From Hymenobacter aerilatus (GTDB taxonomy: Bacteria > Bacteroidota > Bacteroidia > Cytophagales > Hymenobacteraceae): a stretch of 64,000 nt of DNA. The notes beneath the pieces are model-generated. The model saw only the letters and a list, made by a program, of their open reading frames with translations. It made no database searches and was not told the origin of the DNA. The DNA lies in assembly GCF_022921095.1 (NCBI RefSeq), contig NZ_CP095053.1, positions 4,940,501-5,004,500 of the forward strand, written 5' to 3'. The translations under genes were made by a program, and so were the position numbers. Shown here piece after piece: positions 51,012 to 59,460 of this stretch (the first letter of the stretch is position 1; every line of letters begins with the position of its first letter).

Positions 51012-51029
51012 ATAACACTTAATAAAGCA

Positions 51030-53171
51030 ATGGCTGTTAATAAAGACCTGCAATACCTCCGGAATATCGGGATTATGGCGCACATCGACGCCGGTAAGAC
51101 TACGACTTCGGAGCGCATTCTCTACTACACCGGCAAAACCCATAAAATCGGCGAAGTGCACGAAGGTGCCGCTACGATGGACTGGATGGAGCAGGAGCAG
51201 GAGCGTGGTATTACAATTACCTCGGCTGCAACCACTACGTTTTGGAACTATCCAACCGTACAGGGTGACCCGACTCCTGAAACTAAGCAATATAAGATCA
51301 ACCTCATCGATACCCCCGGTCACGTTGACTTTACGGTAGAGGTAGAGCGTTCGTTGCGTGTACTGGATGGTGCTGTAGCATTGTTCTGCGCTGTGTCAGG
51401 CGTAGAGCCTCAGTCTGAAACTGTATGGCGTCAGGCTGATAAGTATAAAGTGCCCCGCATTTGTTTCGTTAACAAGATGGACCGTGCTGGTGCGGACTTC
51501 TTCAAAGCCGTTAACGAAATCAAGGAAAAACTCGGTGCTAATCCCGTGCCGCTACAAATTCCTATTGGTGCTGAAGATACCTTCAAGGGCGTAGTTGACC
51601 TACTGACTGGTAAGGCCATTGTATGGGACGACGCTACCCAAGGTAAAACTTACAAAGAGGTTCCAGTTCCTGAAGATCTCGTAGACACGGTTGCTGAGTG
51701 GCGTGAGAAACTCGTAGAAAGCGTTGCTGAATACGACGACACGTTGATGGAGAAATTCTTCGACGATCCGGATAGCATTACGCGTGAGGAAATGATGGAC
51801 GTTATCCGCAAAGCGGTTATCGACATGAAGTTTTCGCCTGTAATGTGTGGCTCAGCCTTTAAAAACAAGGGTGTACAGGCTATGTTGGATGCCGTTATGG
51901 CCTACCTGCCGTCGCCTCTCGATATGCCTGCTGTCATTGGTACCAACCCTGATACCGGCGAGGAAGTAGAGCGTCACCCCGACAACGATGAGCCTTTCAC
52001 TGCGCTAGCATTCAAAATTGCTACTGACCCATTTGTAGGTCGTCTATGCTTCTTCCGTTGTTATAGCGGCCAGCTTGACGCTGGTTCGTATGTATTCAAC
52101 AACCGCACGCAGAAGAAAGAGCGTATCTCGCGTTTGATGCAGATGCACTCCAATAAGCAAAACCCAATTGAGAAAATTCAAGCGGGCGATATTGCTGCTG
52201 GTGTAGGCTTTAAGGACATCAAAACAGGTGACACACTGACTGCTGAAGGCAAACCTTTGGTATTGGAATCAATGTCGTTCCCTGAGCCTGTAATTGGCTA
52301 CGCCATTGAGCCAAAGACGCAAGCTGACGTAGACAAAATGGGTATGGCTATTGCCAAACTCGTAGAGGAAGATCCTACCTTGTCGGTACAGACAGATCAA
52401 GAAACTGGTCAGACAGTATTGCGTGGTATGGGTGAACTTCACCTCGAAATCATCATCGACCGTATGCGTCGTGAGTTCAAGGTTGAAATCAACCAAGGTG
52501 CTCCTCAGGTTGCTTACAAAGAGGTTCTTACTAAAAAAGTAGAGCACCGCGAAACGTACAAGAAGCAGACGGGTGGTCGTGGTAAATTCGGCGACATTGT
52601 ATTCGAACTCGGTCCGAAGGAAACTGATCCCGAGAAACCAGGTCTGGAGTTTGTGAATGACATTACGGGTGGTGTTATCCCCCGTGAATTCATTGCACCA
52701 GTTCAGAAAGGCTTTGAAGAAGCAATGAAGAACGGCCCATTGGCTGGCTTCCCGCTCGACAACATGAAGGTGCGTCTATTCTTCGGCTCGTACCACGATG
52801 TTGACTCTGATGCCTTGTCGTTCGAACTAGCTGCCCGTGGTGGTTTCCGTGAAGCCGCTCGTCAGGCTGGTCCTAAACTGCTTGAGCCCATTATGGCAGT
52901 AGAAGTAGTAACCCCAGACGAGTATACCGGTTCCGTAACAGGTGACTTGAACCGTCGTCGTGGTATTATGAAAGGTATGGATACAAAAGGTGGTGCCAAC
53001 GTAGTGAAAGCTGACGTTCCTCTGTCGGAGCTTTTCGGTTACGTAACGTCACTGCGTACTATCACGTCGGGTCGTGCTTCAGCTTCGCTGACTTTCTCGC
53101 ACTATGACCAAGTACCTACCAACTTGGCTGATGGTATCATCGCTAAGCAAAAAGGTAACGCCATTCGCTAA
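51030..53171 (+). CDS. fusA: elongation factor G
   Basis: The 713-residue translocase has the G domain motifs AHIDAGKTTTSERILYYTG, DTPGHVDFTVEVERSLRVLD and NKMDRAGADF, then domains II-V with GMGELHLEIIIDRMRREFKV and RRGIMKGMDTKGGANV. It drives ribosomal translocation and acts with RRF in recycling. The switch and domain IV tip regions look normal, so it is the canonical EF-G. Confidence 0.98.
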   Translation: MAVNKDLQYLRNIGIMAHIDAGKTTTSERILYYTGKTHKIGEVHEGAATMDWMEQEQERGITITSAATTTFWNYPTVQGDPTPETKQYKINLIDTPGHVDFTVEVERSLRVLDGAVALFCAVSGVEPQSETVWRQADKYKVPRICFVNKMDRAGADFFKAVNEIKEKLGANPVPLQIPIGAEDTFKGVVDLLTGKAIVWDDATQGKTYKEVPVPEDLVDTVAEWREKLVESVAEYDDTLMEKFFDDPDSITREEMMDVIRKAVIDMKFSPVMCGSAFKNKGVQAMLDAVMAYLPSPLDMPAVIGTNPDTGEEVERHPDNDEPFTALAFKIATDPFVGRLCFFRCYSGQLDAGSYVFNNRTQKKERISRLMQMHSNKQNPIEKIQAGDIAAGVGFKDIKTGDTLTAEGKPLVLESMSFPEPVIGYAIEPKTQADVDKMGMAIAKLVEEDPTLSVQTDQETGQTVLRGMGELHLEIIIDRMRREFKVEINQGAPQVAYKEVLTKKVEHRETYKKQTGGRGKFGDIVFELGPKETDPEKPGLEFVNDITGGVIPREFIAPVQKGFEEAMKNGPLAGFPLDNMKVRLFFGSYHDVDSDALSFELAARGGFREAARQAGPKLLEPIMAVEVVTPDEYTGSVTGDLNRRRGIMKGMDTKGGANVVKADVPLSELFGYVTSLRTITSGRASASLTFSHYDQVPTNLADGIIAKQKGNAIR

Positions 53172-53192
53172 TTCCGCTTTCACATTACAGAA

Positions 53193-53498
53193 ATGAACCA
53201 GAAAATTCGCATTAAACTCAAATCCTACGACCACAACTTGGTGGACAAATCGTCGGAGAAGATCGTGAAGGCGGTGAAGGCTACGGGCGCTGTTGTTAGT
53301 GGCCCTATCCCACTGCCCACCAACAAAGAGAAGTTCACCGTACTTCGTTCGCCCCACGTGAACAAGAAGTCACGTGAGCAGTTTCAGCTTTGCACCTACA
53401 AACGTCTTGTAGATATCTACTCAACCTCATCGAAGACAGTAGATGCTCTCATGAAGCTAGAACTGCCCAGCGGTGTTGACGTTGAAATCAAAGTCTGA
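53193..53498 (+). CDS. rpsJ: 30S ribosomal protein S10
   Basis: The 101-residue protein (KIRIKLKSYDHNLVDKSSEK, then GPIPLPTNKEKFTVLRSPHV) also serves as NusE in antitermination. It ends the str transcript here: a strong terminator lies right after it and rplC starts 316 nt later with its own promoter. Confidence 0.97.
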   Translation: MNQKIRIKLKSYDHNLVDKSSEKIVKAVKATGAVVSGPIPLPTNKEKFTVLRSPHVNKKSREQFQLCTYKRLVDIYSTSSKTVDALMKLELPSGVDVEIKV

Positions 53499-53524
53499 GG
53501 ATTCAATTTCTCCGACTAATTAGG

Positions 53525-53570
53525 AAAGGACGCCCTATCAACTATTTTAGTTGATAGGGCGTCCTTTTTT
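53525..53570 (+). terminator. Strong terminator after rpsJ
   Basis: A 19-bp perfect stem (53525-53543 with 53549-53567) with a 5-nt loop and a T6 run. Confidence 0.92.
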
Positions 53571-53741
53571 GCACGAAAAACTGTGTAGTACGGGTAAAGC
53601 TTAAATACAATAATAATATGTGCTCAGAAGGGCGATGAAGTATTCTGGGCAATAGTAAAGTGTTTGATTGTTAGTGATAAACTGAAAACCACAGCATGAA
53701 AATATTTTAGAACTGGGCTGGCTTCTTATGAAAACTTTCCA

Positions 53742-53784
53742 TAGCTTTGCACTCCCATTACGAAAACGCTATTTGGGCGTTTTC
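53742..53784 (+). promoter_or_regulatory. rplC promoter element and leader hairpin
   Basis: TAGCTTTG (53742-53749) matches TAnnTTTG, though no -33 TTG is seen at 19 nt. The predicted 5' end of the transcript carries a hairpin, GAAAACGC/GCGTTTTC (53762-53784), as a possible autoregulatory site. The 316-nt gap holds nothing else but the rpsJ terminator. Confidence 0.6.
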
Positions 53785-53814
53785 ACTGTGTCTTTTTCAT
53801 AAACATCCAATAGA

Positions 53815-54435
53815 ATGCCTGGCATCATCGGTAAAAAAATCGGTATGACAAGCCTCTTCACTCCGGACGGGAAGAATGTTCCCTGTACCCTCATTGAGGC
53901 GGGTCCGTGCGTAGTGACGCAGGTGAAAACGCTCGAGAACGACGGTTATACCGCTGTTCAACTCGGTTACGGCGAGAAAAAAGCGAAAAATACCACAAAA
54001 GCACTGGCTGGCCACTTCGCCAAAGCTGGTACTACTCCTAAGAAGAAGCTCGTTGAGTTTCGCGTTGATGACGTAACTAGCTATTCGGCCGGCAGCGAAT
54101 TAAAAGCTGATCTGTTCGAAGAAGGTGAGTTCGTAGACGTAGTAGGCACTTCAAAAGGTAAAGGTTTCCAAGGCGTTGTGAAACGCTATAACTTTGCCGG
54201 TGTAGGTGGTCAAACACACGGTCAGCACAACCGCGGCCGTCACCCTGGTTCTATCGGTGCTTGTTCTTGGCCTTCGCGTGTATTCAAAGGAATGCGTATG
54301 GGTGGCCGTATGGGTAACGACCGCGTGAAGGTGCAGAACCTGAAGGTAATGCGCATCGTGGCCGATAAAAACCTGATTGTGGTAAGCGGCTCTGTTCCCG
54401 GCGCGAAGAATTCTTACGTGGTCCTGGAAAAATAA
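53815..54435 (+). CDS. rplC: 50S ribosomal protein L3
   Basis: The 206-residue protein starts MPGIIGKKIGMTSLF and has KGKGFQGVVKRYNFAG and the central-loop block PSRVFKGMRMGGRMGNDRVK, which reaches the peptidyl transferase centre. It is the first gene of this S10-spc transcript. Confidence 0.97.
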   Translation: MPGIIGKKIGMTSLFTPDGKNVPCTLIEAGPCVVTQVKTLENDGYTAVQLGYGEKKAKNTTKALAGHFAKAGTTPKKKLVEFRVDDVTSYSAGSELKADLFEEGEFVDVVGTSKGKGFQGVVKRYNFAGVGGQTHGQHNRGRHPGSIGACSWPSRVFKGMRMGGRMGNDRVKVQNLKVMRIVADKNLIVVSGSVPGAKNSYVVLEK

Positions 54436-54441
54436 GGCGAG

Positions 54442-55080
54442 ATGGAACTGTCAGTATACAATATCAAAGGCGAAGACACTGGTCGTAAAGTGACCCTGTC
54501 AGACGCCATCTTCGGTCTTGAACCGAATGAGCACGTCATGTATCTCGACGTGAAGCAGTACTTGGCTAATCAACGCCAAGGAACGCACAAAGCGAAACAG
54601 CGCAATGAAGTAAGCGGCACGACCAAGAAGCTGAAGAAGCAAAAAGGTACGGGCGGTGCTCGCGCTGGTAGCATGAAGTCGCCTGTATTCATTGGTGGTG
54701 GCCGAGTTTTCGGTCCACAGCCTCGCGACTACGGCTTCAAACTTAACAAGAAAACCAAACGTCTAGCGCGTCTGTCAGCTCTTAGCTCATTGGCGAAAGA
54801 TGGTAAAATTTCTCTTGTAGAGAACATTACGCTGTCGGCTCCGAAGACGAAAGATTTCGTGAACATCCTAGCTGGTCTGAAGCTGAATAACGGCAAGAAG
54901 ACTCTGTTAGTAACTGGTGAAGTGGACAAGAACGTTGTTTTGTCGGCTCGCAATATTCAGAAAGTAAGCGTGGCTACTCCAGTAGCTTTGAACACGCACG
55001 ATTTGCTGAATACTGACACATTGCTGTTGTCAGAAGATGGTCTGAAGTCTTTAGAACAACTTTATACCTCTGCTGAATAA
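54442..55080 (+). CDS. rplD: 50S ribosomal protein L4
   Basis: The 212-residue protein carries the long extended loop (KLKKQKGTGGARAGSMKSP) that lines the exit tunnel, and FGPQPRDYGFKLNKKTKRLA. L4 represses the S10 operon in several bacteria. Its stop overlaps the rplW start as TAATG. Confidence 0.97.
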   Translation: MELSVYNIKGEDTGRKVTLSDAIFGLEPNEHVMYLDVKQYLANQRQGTHKAKQRNEVSGTTKKLKKQKGTGGARAGSMKSPVFIGGGRVFGPQPRDYGFKLNKKTKRLARLSALSSLAKDGKISLVENITLSAPKTKDFVNILAGLKLNNGKKTLLVTGEVDKNVVLSARNIQKVSVATPVALNTHDLLNTDTLLLSEDGLKSLEQLYTSAE

Positions 55081-55367
55081 TGAGCACGCTGAAGAAACCG
55101 GTTGTAACCGAAAAGGCTACTAGCCTGAACGAAAAAGGCCAGTACGTGTTTGAAGTAACCCGTACGGCTAATAAGGTTCAAATCAAGAAGGACATCGAGC
55201 AGTTTTACGGCGTGACGGTTACGGGCATTAGCACCATCCGCACGAATGGTAAAGTAAAATCGAAGTTCACGAAAGGTGGTGCTGTAAGCGGCCGCCGTCC
55301 TCATGGCAAAAAGGCTATTGTAACGGTGAAAGAAGGCGACGTAATCGACTTCTACAGCGGTATCTAA
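55080..55367 (+). CDS. rplW: 50S ribosomal protein L23
   Basis: The 95-residue protein sits at the tunnel exit and binds trigger factor and SRP. KKPVVTEKATSLNEKGQYVF and the GRRPHGKKAIVTV loop fit. It shares one base with the rplD stop. Confidence 0.96.
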   Translation: MSTLKKPVVTEKATSLNEKGQYVFEVTRTANKVQIKKDIEQFYGVTVTGISTIRTNGKVKSKFTKGGAVSGRRPHGKKAIVTVKEGDVIDFYSGI

Positions 55368-55397
55368 GCCTTCTGATAGAGCAAACCAGCTATAGTA

Positions 55398-56225
55398 ATG
55401 GCACTCAAAAAACTAAGACCAACATCACCGGGTCAGCGCTTCCGCATCGCCCCGGCATTCGACGAGATTACGACGTCGACGCCGGAGAAGTCGCTGTTGG
55501 CACCCCTCAAAAACTCTGGTGGCCGTAACAATTCGGGTAAGATGTCGAACCGCTATATTGGCGGTGGACACAAAGCGAAGTATCGTGTTATTGACTTCAA
55601 ACGTGATAAAGCTGGTGTTCCAGCCACGGTGAAGACAATTGAGTACGATCCAAACCGCACTGCCCGTATCGCACTCGTAAACTACGCTGACGGTGAAAAG
55701 CGCTACATTATCGCGCCCGCCGGTTTGACAGTAGGTGCTACGATTGTTTCGGGCCCAGGTGTAGCACCTGAAGTAGGCAACACGCTTCCTCTGCGTGAAA
55801 TGCCACTCGGTACAATTGTACACAACATCGAACTAATGCCTGGTAACGGTGCTGCTATGGCCCGTTCAGCAGGAACTTACGCACAGCTTGTAGCTCGCGA
55901 AGATAAATATGCCACTTTGAAATTGCCTTCCGGTGAAATGCGTATGGTACTGGTTACCTGCATGGCTACAGTAGGCACTGTTTCAAATGGCGACCACATG
56001 AATGTGCGTCTAGGCAAAGCCGGTCGTAACCGTTGGTTAGGCCGTCGTCCTCGCGTTCGTGGTGTAGCTATGAACCCTGTCGATCACCCAATGGGTGGTG
56101 GTGAAGGCAAGTCGTCGGGTGGTCACCCACGCAGCCGTAATGGTATCTTCTCGAAAGGACAGAAGACCCGTAATAAGAACAAGTATTCCGAGCAGCTCAT
56201 CGTTAACCGTAAAGGCAAGAAATAA
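55398..56225 (+). CDS. rplB: 50S ribosomal protein L2
   Basis: The 275-residue protein helps join the subunits and supports peptidyl transfer. Blocks RNNSGKMSNRYIGGGHKAKY, GAAMARSAGTYAQLVARED and VRGVAMNPVDHPMGGGEGKS are intact, including the conserved His of the last block. Confidence 0.98.
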   Translation: MALKKLRPTSPGQRFRIAPAFDEITTSTPEKSLLAPLKNSGGRNNSGKMSNRYIGGGHKAKYRVIDFKRDKAGVPATVKTIEYDPNRTARIALVNYADGEKRYIIAPAGLTVGATIVSGPGVAPEVGNTLPLREMPLGTIVHNIELMPGNGAAMARSAGTYAQLVAREDKYATLKLPSGEMRMVLVTCMATVGTVSNGDHMNVRLGKAGRNRWLGRRPRVRGVAMNPVDHPMGGGEGKSSGGHPRSRNGIFSKGQKTRNKNKYSEQLIVNRKGKK

Positions 56226-56228
56226 CCA

Positions 56229-56507
56229 ATGGCACGTTCGCTAAAAAAAGGGCCGTACATTGACTTTCGGCTCGAGAAGAAAGTAACGGCAATGGATGAA
56301 GCCGGTAAGAAATCAGTGGTGAAGACTTGGTCGCGCCGCTCGATGATTTCTCCGGATTTCGTTGGCCACACATTCGCCGTACACAACGGCAATAAATTTA
56401 TTCCGGTATACGTGACCGAAAACATGGTCGGTCATAAGCTCGGTGAGTTTGCGCCTACGCGTAACTTCCGTGGCCACGTAGCCAAGAAAGATAAAGGCAA
56501 GCGCTAA
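56229..56507 (+). CDS. rpsS: 30S ribosomal protein S19
   Basis: The 92-residue protein (MARSLKKGPYIDFRLEKKV, WSRRSMISPDFVGHTFAVHN, FAPTRNFRGHVAKK) binds S13 in the small-subunit head. It lies 3 nt after rplB and 1 nt before rplV. Confidence 0.97.
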   Translation: MARSLKKGPYIDFRLEKKVTAMDEAGKKSVVKTWSRRSMISPDFVGHTFAVHNGNKFIPVYVTENMVGHKLGEFAPTRNFRGHVAKKDKGKR

Positions 56508-56508
56508 G

Positions 56509-56976
56509 ATGGAAGCAGTAGCTAAACTCCGTAATGTGCCTACCTCGCCGCGCAAGATGCGCTTGGTAGCCGACATGGTTCGTGGTCAGAAAGTGACTCG
56601 TGCCTTAGGCCTGCTGAAGTTTGAAGCTAATTCGGGCGCCGCAAAAATCGAAAAATTGCTTTTGTCAGCTCTAGCTAATTGGCAGCAGCAGAATGAAGAT
56701 GAGCGTATCGAAGATGCTAACCTTTATATCAAGACAATCTTCGTTGACGAAGGTCGCCAGTTGAAGCGTTTACGTCCCGCTCCTCAAGGTCGCGGTCACC
56801 GTATTCGTAAGCGTAGCAACCACGTAACGTTGATTATTGATACGAAAGTTGAGCCTTTAGGCAGCAAAGCTGCCGCTAAGCAGGCTGCTGAAACGACTGG
56901 TAATGCGAGTGACGCAAAAGTTACCCGTCGTTCGTCTAAGAAATCGACCGCAAATCAAGCTGAGGCTACCGCATAA
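56509..56976 (+). CDS. rplV: 50S ribosomal protein L22
   Basis: L22 lines the exit tunnel. Residues 1-112 match the family (RNVPTSPRKMRLVADMVRG, PAPQGRGHRIRKRSNHVTLI). An extra tail of about 43 residues, rich in Ala, Ser, Thr and Lys, follows and looks disordered; most bacterial L22 proteins end near 110 residues. Confidence 0.96.
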   Translation: MEAVAKLRNVPTSPRKMRLVADMVRGQKVTRALGLLKFEANSGAAKIEKLLLSALANWQQQNEDERIEDANLYIKTIFVDEGRQLKRLRPAPQGRGHRIRKRSNHVTLIIDTKVEPLGSKAAAKQAAETTGNASDAKVTRRSSKKSTANQAEATA

Positions 56977-56981
56977 GCACT

Positions 56982-57830
56982 ATGGGACAGAAAGTAAATC
57001 CAACCGGCTTCCGCCTGGGAGTCATTAAAGGATGGGACTCGAACTGGTACGGCGGTAAAGATTTTGCCGATAAGCTGGTTGAGGACGAAAAAATCCGTAA
57101 ATATATCCTCGCTCGTATTCCGAAAGGCGGTATTTCCCGCATCGTAATAGAGCGTACTTTGAAGCGTATTACTATTACAATCAACACGGCCCGTCCGGGT
57201 GTTGTAATTGGTAAAGGTGGTCAGGAAGTTGATAAGATTAAGGACGAGCTGAAGCAAATCACTAGCAAAGACGTCCAAATCAACATCTTCGAAATTAAGC
57301 GTCCTGAGCTTGATGCGAAGCTGGTAGGAGAAAGCATTGCACAACAATTGCAGGCTCGTATCTCTTTCCGTCGCGCCATGAAGATGTCTATCCAAGCTGC
57401 TATGCGGGTTGGTGCTGAAGGCATCAAGATTCAATGTGGTGGTCGTTTAGGTGGCGCTGAAATCGCTCGCTCTGAGCAGTATAAAGAAGGTCGTACTCCT
57501 TTGCACACTTTACGTGCAGATATCGACTACGCTTTGTCAGAAGCTCAGACGGTTTACGGTAAGATTGGCATCAAAGTGTGGATCATGCGTGGCGAAGTTT
57601 TCGGCAAGCCTGATTTGTCGCCTAACCAACAGCCAACTAATCCTGGTAACGGTGAAAGCCGCAACGACCGTGGCCCACGCGGTGACCGTGGTGACCGAGG
57701 CCCTCGTCGTGAGCGTGGCGACCGTAATGACCGTGGTGGTGACAACCGTGGCGGCCAAGGTGGTGGTAACCGTCGTGGAGGCCAAGGCGGTGGAAACCGT
57801 GGTGGTCAAGGTGGCGGCCCTCGTCGCTAG
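56982..57830 (+). CDS. rpsC: 30S ribosomal protein S3 with RGG-rich tail
   Basis: Residues 1-211 are a full S3: GQKVNPTGFRLGVIKGWDSN, the KH region (VVIGKGGQEVDKIKDEL) and the C-terminal domain (GRLGGAEIARSEQYKEGR). S3 shapes the mRNA entry tunnel and has helicase activity there. Residues 212-282 are an added tail of repeated Arg-Gly-Gly, Gly-Asp-Arg and Asn-Arg-Gly units, probably disordered and RNA-binding. Family members usually end near 210-240 residues. Confidence 0.96.
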   Translation: MGQKVNPTGFRLGVIKGWDSNWYGGKDFADKLVEDEKIRKYILARIPKGGISRIVIERTLKRITITINTARPGVVIGKGGQEVDKIKDELKQITSKDVQINIFEIKRPELDAKLVGESIAQQLQARISFRRAMKMSIQAAMRVGAEGIKIQCGGRLGGAEIARSEQYKEGRTPLHTLRADIDYALSEAQTVYGKIGIKVWIMRGEVFGKPDLSPNQQPTNPGNGESRNDRGPRGDRGDRGPRRERGDRNDRGGDNRGGQGGGNRRGGQGGGNRGGQGGGPRR

Positions 57831-57869
57831 GCCCTTTTTCTCATCTCGAATCTTTTTTTCGTATAACTC

Positions 57870-58292
57870 ATGTTACAGCCGAAAAGAACTAAGTATCGGA
57901 AGATGCAGAAGGGTCGCATCCACGGCCTCGCCCATCGCGGCAGCACTATCGATTTCGGTTCATTCGCTATCAAGTCTTTGGAGCAGGCTTGGATTACGGC
58001 ACGCCAGATTGAGGCTGCTCGTATCGCTATGACTCGCGCAATGAAGCGTGAAGGTCAAGTTTGGATCCGCATCTTTCCTGATAAGCCTATTACGAAAAAG
58101 CCCGCAGAGGTACGTATGGGTAAAGGTAAAGGCTCACCTGAGTATTGGGTAGCTGTAGTTAAACCTGGCACCATTATGTTCGAATCGGACGGGGTGTCAT
58201 TAGAAGTAGCGCAGGAGTCGCTGCGTCTAGCCGCGCAGAAGTTGCCGGTTAAGACTAAGTTTGTTGTTCGTCGCGACTACGTAGAAAGCTAA
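57870..58292 (+). CDS. rplP: 50S ribosomal protein L16
   Basis: The 140-residue protein (MLQPKRTKYRKMQKGRIHGL, then EQAWITARQIEAARIAMTRA and FPDKPITKKPAEVRMGKGKG) contacts tRNA in the A-site. The 39-nt gap after rpsC holds no visible signal. Confidence 0.97.
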   Translation: MLQPKRTKYRKMQKGRIHGLAHRGSTIDFGSFAIKSLEQAWITARQIEAARIAMTRAMKREGQVWIRIFPDKPITKKPAEVRMGKGKGSPEYWVAVVKPGTIMFESDGVSLEVAQESLRLAAQKLPVKTKFVVRRDYVES

Positions 58293-58298
58293 GACAAG

Positions 58299-58511
58299 AT
58301 GAAGAACACAGATATCCGCGCCCTTTCGCTGGAAGAGCTGAAAGAGCAAATCAAAACCGAACAGACCAACGGACAGTCATTGCGTTTCGCACATGCCATC
58401 TCTCCTTTGGAAAACCCGGTTCGCCTGAAGCATAGCCGCAAAAACGTAGCCCGTCTGCTGACGGAGCTGAACCGTCGCGAGAACGAGCAGGCTAACCAAA
58501 CTGCTAAATAA
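58299..58511 (+). CDS. rpmC: 50S ribosomal protein L29
   Basis: The 70-residue coiled-coil protein (IRALSLEELKEQIKTEQTNG, HSRKNVARLLTELNRRE) lies near the tunnel exit. Order rplP-rpmC-rpsQ is standard. Confidence 0.95.
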   Translation: MKNTDIRALSLEELKEQIKTEQTNGQSLRFAHAISPLENPVRLKHSRKNVARLLTELNRRENEQANQTAK

Positions 58512-58514
58512 ACG

Positions 58515-58808
58515 ATGGAAAGCAACGCAGCACAGCAGCCGGTAGCCGGCGCACCTGAGCGCAATATGCGCAAGGAAATCATCGGGCGCGTTTCCAGCTC
58601 CAAGATGGATAAATCCATTACGGTAGTTGTGGAAATTAAACAGAAGCACCCGATCTATGGTAAGTTCGTGTCTAAGACCACCAAGTTCATGGCACACGAC
58701 GAAAACAACGAATGTGGCGAAGGGGATACGGTTCGTATTATGTCGACCCGTCCGCTTAGCAAAAACAAGCGTTGGAGATTGGTAGAAATTCTAGAGCGCG
58801 CTAAGTAA
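58515..58808 (+). CDS. rpsQ: 30S ribosomal protein S17
   Basis: The 97-residue protein has KEIIGRVSSSKMDKSITVVV and HDENNECGEGDTVRIMSTRP. A polar N-terminal addition of about 15 residues (ESNAAQQPVAGAPE) precedes the core, which is slightly longer than usual. Confidence 0.95.
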   Translation: MESNAAQQPVAGAPERNMRKEIIGRVSSSKMDKSITVVVEIKQKHPIYGKFVSKTTKFMAHDENNECGEGDTVRIMSTRPLSKNKRWRLVEILERAK

Positions 58809-58809
58809 G

Positions 58810-59178
58810 ATGATCCAGCAAGAATCCCGTCTGACCGTCGCTGATAACAGCGGCGCCAAAGAAGTGCTCTGCATCCGTGTCCTTGGTGGTACGGGTAAGA
58901 AATATGCCAGTGTTGGCGATAAGATTGTAGTAGCTATTAAATCAGCTATTCCTTCTGGCAACGCCAAAAAAGGCACTGTATCTAAAGCAGTAGTAGTACG
59001 CACAAAGAAGGAAGTACGCCGCAAAGATGGTTCGTACATTCGCTTTGATGACAACGCTGCTGTACTGCTCAATAATAACAACGAGCCCCGTGGCACCCGC
59101 ATCTTCGGCCCCGTGGCCCGCGAACTGCGTGAGAAGCAGTTTATGAAGATTGTTTCACTGGCTCCTGAAGTTCTCTAA
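58810..59178 (+). CDS. rplN: 50S ribosomal protein L14
   Basis: The 122-residue protein (MIQQESRLTVADNSGAKEVL, then GTRIFGPVARELREKQFMKI) has the exact family length. Only 1 nt separates it from rpsQ. Confidence 0.97.
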   Translation: MIQQESRLTVADNSGAKEVLCIRVLGGTGKKYASVGDKIVVAIKSAIPSGNAKKGTVSKAVVVRTKKEVRRKDGSYIRFDDNAAVLLNNNNEPRGTRIFGPVARELREKQFMKIVSLAPEVL

Positions 59179-59181
59179 GCA

Positions 59182-59445
59182 ATGGCAACGAAAACGAAAG
59201 CAAAGCCCGTTAAACTGCACGTTAAAACTGGTGATACCGTGAAGGTAATTGCTGGTGATGAGCGCGGCAAAACCGGTGTGATCAAGTCGGTGAACCGTTC
59301 TACACAACGTGTAATCGTTGAAGGCCTAAATTTGGTCACTAAGCACAATAAGCCTAGTGCAAAAAATCCTCAAGGGGGTATTACCAAAATTGAGGCACCG
59401 ATTCACGTGAGTAACGTGCAGCCAATTGCAACGACAAACGCCTAA
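59182..59445 (+). CDS. rplX: 50S ribosomal protein L24
   Basis: The 87-residue protein holds the KOW motif (HVKTGDTVKVIAGDERGKTG) and GLNLVTKHNKPSAKNPQGGI. It is shorter than the common 100-115 residues because the region after HVSNV ends early; the essential rRNA-binding part is present. Confidence 0.95.
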   Translation: MATKTKAKPVKLHVKTGDTVKVIAGDERGKTGVIKSVNRSTQRVIVEGLNLVTKHNKPSAKNPQGGITKIEAPIHVSNVQPIATTNA

Positions 59446-59460
59446 TCTGGCTTCACGACA

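Noticed and set aside
57451..58032. 193-codon open frame overlapping rpsC and rplP
   Set aside because: It is a shadow of two certain ribosomal genes, created by the repetitive RGG tail; its translation is low complexity.
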